Below are positions 17,183 through 21,691 of a stretch of 21,691 nt of DNA, one piece after another. A program made the translations under genes and the position numbers. The DNA lies in NCBI GenBank assembly GCA_963825405.1, contig CAWGTB010000007.1:1-21691 (forward strand). The letters run 5' to 3'. Within the stretch, counting starts at the first letter, position 1. Each line of letters starts with the position of its first letter. The notes beneath the pieces were generated by a model. That model was given only the letters and a program-made list of their open reading frames with translations, was not told the origin of the DNA and made no database searches. The stretch is from JACPNO01 sp963825405 (GTDB lineage Bacteria > Acidobacteriota > Terriglobia > Bryobacterales > Bryobacteraceae).

Positions 17183-18829
17183 GTGGCCGAAATTCCTGAA
17201 CATGACGAAGCAATGTTCCCCAGGCTGGACGATGCGCAGATTGCGCGCCTGAGGGCCTTTGGTGAACTTCGGAGCACTGCGGCGGGCGAAATACTTTTCG
17301 ATCAAGGAGACGCGGATCGCGGAGTTTTCGTCGTTCTTGAAGGCAGCATCGAAATCATCGGTATGGCGAAGGGCGTGGAGACCGTGCTCGCCGCTCACGG
17401 GACCGGCGTGTTCACCGGCGAAGTCAATCTGCTCTCCGGCCGGCGCAGCCTGGTTCGATGCCGGGTGCGAGAGGCGGGTACGGTGCTCGAAATCAGCCGG
17501 GCGAACTTGCGGCATCTGATGCAAACCGATGCCGCGCTGGGCGAGATATTTCTACGCGCGTTCCTGCTGCGCCGCGTGTATCTGATCGCCAACTCGGTCG
17601 GCGACGCGGTGCTCATCGGCTCTAACAATTCCGGCGACACGCTGCGTCTGCGGGCGTTTCTCACCCGCATCGGCCATCCGCACACCTATCTCGATGTTGA
17701 GCGGGACCCAGATATTCAGATCCGCGTTCGACCATTTCGGAATTGGCGTGGCCGACATCCCGGTGCTGATCTGCCGGGGCACGCTGGTGCTGCGAAATCC
17801 CAGCAACGCCGAAGCCGCGGAATGCTTCGGGTTGAATGCCGGAATCGACGAGACCAGCGTGTACGACCTGATTGTGGTGGGCGCCGGGCCCAAGCGGGCT
17901 GGCCGCGGCGGTCTATGGCGCCTCAGAGGGACTGAACGTGCTGGTGGTCGAAGGCAACGCGCCAGGCGGACAAGCCGGATCGAGTTCGCGAATCGAAAAC
18001 TATCTCGGTTTTCCGACCGGAATTTCGGGACAGGATCTCGCCAATCGCGCCTTCGCGCAGGCGGAAAAGTTCGGAGCACAAATCGCTGTCGCTCGCGCCG
18101 CCCGCGCGCTGAAATGCGTCCGAATCGCCCTACGCGGTCGAACTGGACGATGGCGCATCAGTGCAGGCTCGTAGCGTCATCGTGGCGGCGGGCGCGCAAT
18201 ATCGAAAGCTGGATGTGCCCAATCTCGCGCAGTTCGAAGGCGTCGGCATCTACTATGGCGCGACTCAAGTGGAGGCGCAGATCTGCCGCAACGACGAAAT
18301 CGTCGATCGTCGGAGGCGGCAACTCGGCCGGCCAGGCCGCGATTTTCCTTTCCGGGTTTGCCAAGCATGTGTACCTGCTGGTGCGCGGGCCCGGGCTCAC
18401 CGAGACGATGTCGACGCTACTTGATTTCCCGAATTGAAGCCTGCCGCGAGATCACCCTTAAGGCGTGGACGGAGGTCGAGGCGCTCGAAGGCCGACACGC
18501 ACCTGGAGCGCGTCCGCTGGCGAAATTCCACAACCGGCGCGAGTGAAACTCGCGAGATTCAGCATCTGTTTCTGATGACCGGCGCCAACCCCAACACAGC
18601 GTGGCTGCAAGGATGCCTAGCGCTCGATCCCAAGCAGTTCATCAAGACCGGCACCGATCTTGGTGCGGACTGGCGCGTTCCGCGGCGGGCGCCTTTCATG
18701 CTCGAGACCAGCCTTCCCGGCGTCTTTGCGGTGGGCGATATCCGCGCAGGAAGTGTCAAGCGCGTGGCTTCGGCGGTGGGCGAAGGCTCTATGGCGGTCC
18801 AGTTTGTCCACATGGTCCTGGCGGAGTAA
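17183..18829 (+). CDS. Fusion of cNMP-binding domain, thioredoxin-fold-like domain and thioredoxin-reductase-like flavoprotein; six frameshifts
   Basis: Reconstructed at about 546 aa. Start GTG 17183 has GGAGG at 17174-17178. Residues about 8-125 form a CRP-type cyclic-nucleotide-binding domain (GEILFDQGDADRGVFVVLEG; GVFTGEVNLLSGRRS). Residues about 145-225 form a thioredoxin-fold-like linker without CxxC (IGSNNSGDTLRLRAFLTRIG; VADIPVLICRGTLVLRNPSN). From about 228 follow an FAD-binding VVGAGPSG, a PGGQAGSSSRIENYLGFP segment, an NAD(P)-type VGGGNSAGQAA (about 373), and the C-terminal FAVGDIRAGSVKRVASAVGEGS. The redox CxxC normally preceding the NAD domain is absent (IYYGATQVEAQIC), so it is unlikely to reduce thioredoxin directly. 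Removing one base near 17726, 17892, 18118, 18305, 18414 and 18493 restores one continuous frame. The 3' end overlaps the convergent SnoaL-like gene by 41 nt. Confidence 0.85.
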
Positions 18830-19184
18830 GCTGGCGCGCGTAGTCATCACTATCGAAGTGGCCCAGCGAGTCCGCAATGAGCCCGTCGCCGCCAATCCGC
18901 CACTCTTCGAACCCGCTGATCCGGACCCGCCGGCCGTTTTTGGTACCGGTGAGCGTCCAACGATAAATGGCGCGGTCCCCTTGCATCTCGATGCCGTCCA
19001 TAATCACCTGCAGATCGGGAAAGTCCGTCATGAAGCCTTGCGCCACAGCGGCAATGGCACTCCGCCCCACCGCGGGCGCGCCATCGTTGACGCGCAGCGA
19101 ACCGTTCGCGGAGAAAAATGCGGCTACGCGCACCGGGTCCTGGCTGCACCACGCAGCGGTATAGCGCTCGGCGAAATCCTGCAT
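18789..19184 (-). CDS. SnoaL-like / NTF2-fold protein (DUF4440-type)
   Basis: The 131-aa protein starts MQDFAERYTAAWCSQDPVRVAAFFSANGSLRVND, the usual NTF2-fold opening helix and first strand. It continues with VGRSAIAAVAQGFMTDFPDLQV and the sheet strands RAIYRWTLTGTKNG and VRISGFEEWRI. Members are polyketide cyclases, ketosteroid isomerase relatives, or proteins of unknown role; no catalytic residue can be assigned here. It should be cytosolic. Its ATG at 19184 lies back-to-back with the photolyase start (26 nt apart), and the last 41 nt overlap the end of the flavoprotein gene. No clear ribosome-binding site is seen. The last residues (TPPGPCGQTGPP), encoded in the overlap, look non-conserved. 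Confidence 0.82.
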   Translation of the reverse strand: MQDFAERYTAAWCSQDPVRVAAFFSANGSLRVNDGAPAVGRSAIAAVAQGFMTDFPDLQVIMDGIEMQGDRAIYRWTLTGTKNGRRVRISGFEEWRIGGDGLIADSLGHFDSDDYARQLTPPGPCGQTGPP

Positions 19185-19210
19185 GTTTGCCAGAATAACG
19201 AAGGAAGCAT

Positions 19211-20160
19211 GTGAGCGATAGCCCTGCGCTGGTTTGGTTCGATCGGGATTTGCGCCTCGCCGACAATCCTGCGCTGGCGCGGGCGGTCGCGCAAAAATCG
19301 GCTATCGTGCCGGTTTTCATCTGGGCGCCGGAAGAGGAATCGCCGTGGCCTCCCGGGGCGGCATCGCGGTGGTGGCTGCATCACTCGCTGCAAGCGATTG
19401 CCGCTTCGCTCGCCAAGCACGGCTCGAAGCTCATGTGCGCCGCGGACCTATAGCAGACGCGCTGCTCGCGCTCGCGAAAGAGACAGGTGCTAAATCAATA
19501 TTCTGGAACCGCCGCTCCGAGCCAGCGGCGATTGCCCGCGACACCGAGATCGAACGCCGCCTGCGTGATCAACCCATCGCCGCCGGAAGTTGCCCCGGCA
19601 ACCTGCTCTTTGAGCCGGGAACCATTCTCAACGCCAGCGGAAAACCGTTCCAGGTATTCACGCCGTTCTGGCGCGCCTGCCGGGTGCTGCCCGCTCCCGC
19701 GCTGCCTGGTCCGGCGCCCCGGCGGCTGCGCGCTCCGGGCAAGTGGCCGCGTTCGGTCGCGATTTCCGCGCTCGGCATACTGCCGAAATCCGATTGGGCG
19801 CTGAGGCACACCGGCTGGATGCACAATCGCGTGCGCATGCTGGCCGCATCGTTTCTGGTGAAGCATCTGCTGATTCCCTGGCAGGAAGGCGCCGCCTGGT
19901 TCTGGGACACGCTGGTCGATGCCGATCTGGCCAACAACACGATGGGCTGGCAGTGGAGCGCGGGCTGTGGCGCCGATGCCGCGCCCTATTTCCGCATCTT
20001 CAATCCGGCGATTCAGGCCGGGAAGTTCGATCCTGATGGCGAATACATCCGCCGTTGGGTGCCGGAGCTCGAGAAGAACTATCCCCGACCGATCATCGAG
20101 CATTATTTCGCGCGCAAACGCGCGCTCGCGGCCCAGGCAAAAATGAAACGCGAATCATGA
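19211..20160 (+). pseudogene. phrB: Deoxyribodipyrimidine photolyase with internal deletion (and one frameshift)
   Basis: The N-terminal photolyase domain (ALVWFDRDLRLADNPAL; FQVFTPFWRAC) and the very end of the FAD domain (TGWMHNRVRMLAASFLVKHLLIPWQ; NNTMGWQWSAGCGADAAPYFRIFNP) are well preserved. They are joined directly at about 19797-19805, so the segment between LGILPKSDWA and HTGWMHNRVRM is missing. Photolyases are about 470 aa, while this one would be about 316, a loss of roughly 145 residues. The missing part normally holds the TSRLSPHL FAD-binding segment and part of the tryptophan electron-transfer chain, so the product should not repair DNA. In addition, one base is missing near 19434 (LAKHGSKL then VRRGPIADAL). 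The start is GTG 19211 with AAGGAAG upstream. The stop overlaps the cytochrome gene (ATGA). An assembly collapse is a possible alternative to a true deletion. Confidence 0.82.
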
Positions 20161-20186
20161 TCGGGTGTATATTGGTCGCGGTTACC

Positions 20187-20972
20187 ATGACCGCCCCACG
20201 AGCGATTGCGATTGGCATCCTGTGCGCCGTCTCGATTCTTGCGCAAAGCGGCAGCACCGATCTCAGCGGAGTCTGGAAGAGGAACGCGGAGAAGAGCAAG
20301 CCCTCAGGCCGCGGGCCTCTTGAAATGTGGGTCAAGATCGATCAGGACGGATCTGAGATTCGCATGGCAATGCGGGTGCGTTCTGCCAGCGGCATGGAGA
20401 ATTCGGATTATACATTCCGACCCGGGCCGGAAGAGAACAAGAACAAGATGCACGGCGCCCCCATGACCAGCCGTACGCGCTGGGAAAACGGTGAGCTATT
20501 AATCGATTCCGTGGCGACATTCGGACCCAAGGAAGACCTGCGCCTTAATGAACGCTGGACCCTCTCGGCCGACGGGCAGACGCTGAGCTTTGTGGAAAAG
20601 CATCAGTTCGCGACCGAACCCGCGGCGGAAGACCTATATGTCTTCGACCGCATGACACCCGCCGCCTGGCAGCAGGAGGAGAAACCCAAGCTGGCCGAGG
20701 AGGCGTTCAAAAATATTCAGGTACTGAAAGGGCTCCCTGCCGCCCGCGTGATGCCGGTGATGCAAAGCTTTGCGCGCGGGTTGGGTGTGGAATGCGCTTA
20801 CTGCCACGTTCCTAACGAGTTCGACAAGGACGACCTGGGGCCAAAGCGTACCGCCCGCAACATGATCAAGATGACCCGTTCGATCAACGACGACCGCTTT
20901 GGCGGGGCCAACGCAGTGACATGCTGGACCTGCCATCGCGGCAGCACCAAGCCGCTGATCACTGCTCCCTAG
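20187..20972 (+). CDS. Dihaem c-type cytochrome, photosynthetic-reaction-centre cytochrome c subunit family
   Basis: About 261 aa from ATG 20187. A signal peptide (MTAPRAIAIGILCAVSILAQ) precedes a beta-rich N-terminal half (about 25-165, starting DLSGVWKRNAEKSKP, seen in many acidobacterial secreted proteins). The C-terminal domain matches the reaction-centre cytochrome family: NIQVLKGLPAARVMPVMQSFARGLGVE, haem motif CAYCH (about 203-207) and a second haem motif CWTCH (about 246-250). There is no sign of photosynthesis genes; in Acidobacteriota such proteins are widespread and presumed to be periplasmic electron carriers. An alternative in-frame ATG at 20157 overlaps the photolyase stop (ATGA) and would add 10 residues before the signal peptide. 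I prefer 20187 because the charged n-region begins there, but translational coupling favours 20157. Confidence 0.85.
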   Translation: MTAPRAIAIGILCAVSILAQSGSTDLSGVWKRNAEKSKPSGRGPLEMWVKIDQDGSEIRMAMRVRSASGMENSDYTFRPGPEENKNKMHGAPMTSRTRWENGELLIDSVATFGPKEDLRLNERWTLSADGQTLSFVEKHQFATEPAAEDLYVFDRMTPAAWQQEEKPKLAEEAFKNIQVLKGLPAARVMPVMQSFARGLGVECAYCHVPNEFDKDDLGPKRTARNMIKMTRSINDDRFGGANAVTCWTCHRGSTKPLITAP

Positions 20973-21031
20973 CCGTACTGTTCATTTTTTACACTTTTCC
21001 AGAGACGTTCGCCGCTCCTGCCGCACTGTAG

Positions 21032-21056
21032 GGTGATTGGCCAATTTCGAATCACC
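21032..21056. other. Inverted repeat with nested TTGGCCAA palindrome
   Basis: GGTGATT (21032-21038) and AATCACC (21050-21056) form a perfect 7-bp stem around an 11-nt loop, and TTGGCCAA (21037-21044) overlaps the left arm. It lies in the 170-nt interval between the cytochrome stop and the TraR/DksA start. It could be a terminator for the upstream gene or an operator for the downstream gene. No T-run follows the right arm, which weakens the terminator reading. Nothing else was recognised in this interval. Confidence 0.35.
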
Positions 21057-21142
21057 GGGCTCTTAACGGCAACCGCCAAACCAGCCGATGGATACCCGCA
21101 GCGGCCAATGCCTGTAGTTGGGGCTTGGCGGCGCAGGTGAGA

Positions 21143-21526
21143 ATGACAAATACGGAACGGAACACATTTCGCAATGCCTTGGAGGCCAGATTGGCCGAAA
21201 TAGGGGACGGCGGCGCCAACCGCGAAGCGCTAGCCATCGACACCAGTCCCGATGAGATGGATCGAATCCAGCACGCGAGCGACCGCGATTATGCGGTGAG
21301 CAGCCTGGAGCGCGACGCCAGTCGGTTGCGTGAACTGCGGGCGGCACTAGTCCGCATCGACGCCGGTGCGTTCGGCATTTGCGTCGGATGCGAGCAGCGC
21401 ATCAGCCCCAAGCGCCTGGCGGCAATCCCGTGGGCGTCGTTCTGCATCGCCTGCCAGGAAGTCGCGGACCGCGAGCGGAAAGCACCGGTGAATGAGATCG
21501 ATTCATCCATGGTGATCGCCGCTTGA
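21143..21526 (+). CDS. TraR/DksA family zinc-finger protein
   Basis: The 127-aa protein starts at ATG 21143 with AGGTGA upstream; an in-frame TTG at 21125 is less likely. It has an N-terminal helix (NTERNTFRNALEARLAEIG), a DEMDRIQHASDRDYAVSSLERDASRLRELRAALVRI helical hairpin region, and a C4 zinc finger C80-x2-C83-x17-C101-x2-C104 (ICVGCEQRISPKRL ... FCIACQ). DksA-type proteins insert into the RNA polymerase secondary channel and modulate transcription with ppGpp. This is a short variant, like many acidobacterial and proteobacterial DksA-like proteins, so a general stress or regulatory role is plausible but a specific target is not. A possible next gene starts at TTG within its stop codon. 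Confidence 0.9.
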   Translation: MTNTERNTFRNALEARLAEIGDGGANREALAIDTSPDEMDRIQHASDRDYAVSSLERDASRLRELRAALVRIDAGAFGICVGCEQRISPKRLAAIPWASFCIACQEVADRERKAPVNEIDSSMVIAA

Positions 21527-21691
21527 CAGGCTTAACGGCAACAGCCTCGGAGCTTGGCGTCACGGTAGCGGCAGCGCAGGAACGCGCAGAAGGATTGAGC
21601 CGGGCCGCCAGCAGGAAATTGGAAAAGGCGCGTAACCAAACGGCCGGCGCCCTACGCACGTCTTCGGTACTGACCGCAGCCGGCACCGGGC
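21523..21691 (+). CDS. Possible small protein coupled to the TraR/DksA gene, cut by the window edge
   Basis: A frame beginning TTG at 21523 overlaps the TraR/DksA stop (TTGA) and stays open for 56 codons to the right edge. The encoded residues (LTGLTATASELGVTVAAAQE, then RAEGLSRAASRKLEKARNQT) look helical and amphipathic, but I recognise no family. In GC-rich DNA an open frame this short is weak evidence, and a reading on the other strand is also open here. It is reported because of the 4-nt overlap, not because of sequence similarity. Confidence 0.3.
   Translation, partial: MTGLTATASELGVTVAAAQERAEGLSRAASRKLEKARNQTAGALRTSSVLTAAGTG

Noticed and set aside
1800..18500. Programmed +1 ribosomal frameshifting as an explanation of the repeated interruptions.
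   Set aside because: There are too many sites in one gene, no common slippery codon, and unrelated protein families are affected. Sequence error is simpler.
1..21691. CRISPR arrays, tRNAs, rRNA, insertion sequences or prophage genes.
   Set aside because: No regularly spaced repeats, no cloverleaf-like or rRNA sequences and no transposase or integrase motifs were recognised by reading.

Overview
The window is a gene-dense, high-GC (roughly 60% or more by eye) bacterial chromosome segment, most likely from an Acidobacteriota member near Bryobacterales/Solibacter. The evidence is an 835-aa MacB/FtsX permease of the acidobacterial ADOP type (13682-16189), a reaction-centre-type dihaem cytochrome in a non-phototrophic setting (20187-20972), a PQQ quinohaemoprotein, and a GGGCGGGTTT-type palindromic repeat. 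This placement is inference from family content. I see no rRNA, tRNA, CRISPR array, transposase or phage gene, and no gene-free stretch longer than about 170 bases.

Layout. (1) 1-2806: an SDR dehydrogenase on the minus strand faces a divergent HxlR-type regulator. The regulator is followed within 5 nt by a BNR/sialidase-like beta-propeller gene, which overlaps a MoaD/ThiS-like ubiquitin-fold gene by ATGA. (2) 2865-11597, all minus and tightly packed: an ABC ATPase and ABC-2 permease (ATGA overlap), a signal-peptide quinohaemoprotein (12-nt gap), a heterodimeric ABC exporter pair (17-nt overlap), a secreted beta-lactamase-like serine hydrolase and a C-terminally truncated ADP-ribosylglycohydrolase. 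This looks like one export and periplasmic-oxidation operon. (3) 11683-13596, minus: a LytTR response regulator and its LytS-like histidine kinase, upstream of that run and its likely controller. (4) 13682-16189, minus: the ADOP permease, divergent from a secreted helical-repeat protein (16301-17074). (5) 17183-18829: a cNMP-binding/thioredoxin-fold/FAD-reductase fusion, convergent with a SnoaL-like gene. (6) 19211-20972: a photolyase remnant overlapping the dihaem cytochrome gene by ATGA. (7) 21143 to the right edge: a TraR/DksA zinc-finger protein and a possible coupled partial ORF.

The dominant oddity is frame integrity. Eight genes are broken by about 21 frame interruptions. Almost all can be repaired by removing a single base, which restores an uninterrupted family-like protein of the expected length. 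They cluster at 1806-2204 (six) and 17726-18493 (six), while about 9.5 kb of interspersed genes carry none. I read this mainly as local indel error in the assembly rather than gene decay, and I give reconstructed lengths and approximate repair positions. Two defects are different in kind and may be real: an internal in-frame deletion of about 145 codons in the photolyase (near 19800), and loss of the C-terminal two-thirds of the ADP-ribosylglycohydrolase. The most biologically intriguing locus is the propeller plus ubiquitin-like pair, where a palindromic repeat has extended the carrier protein past its C-terminal Gly-Gly.
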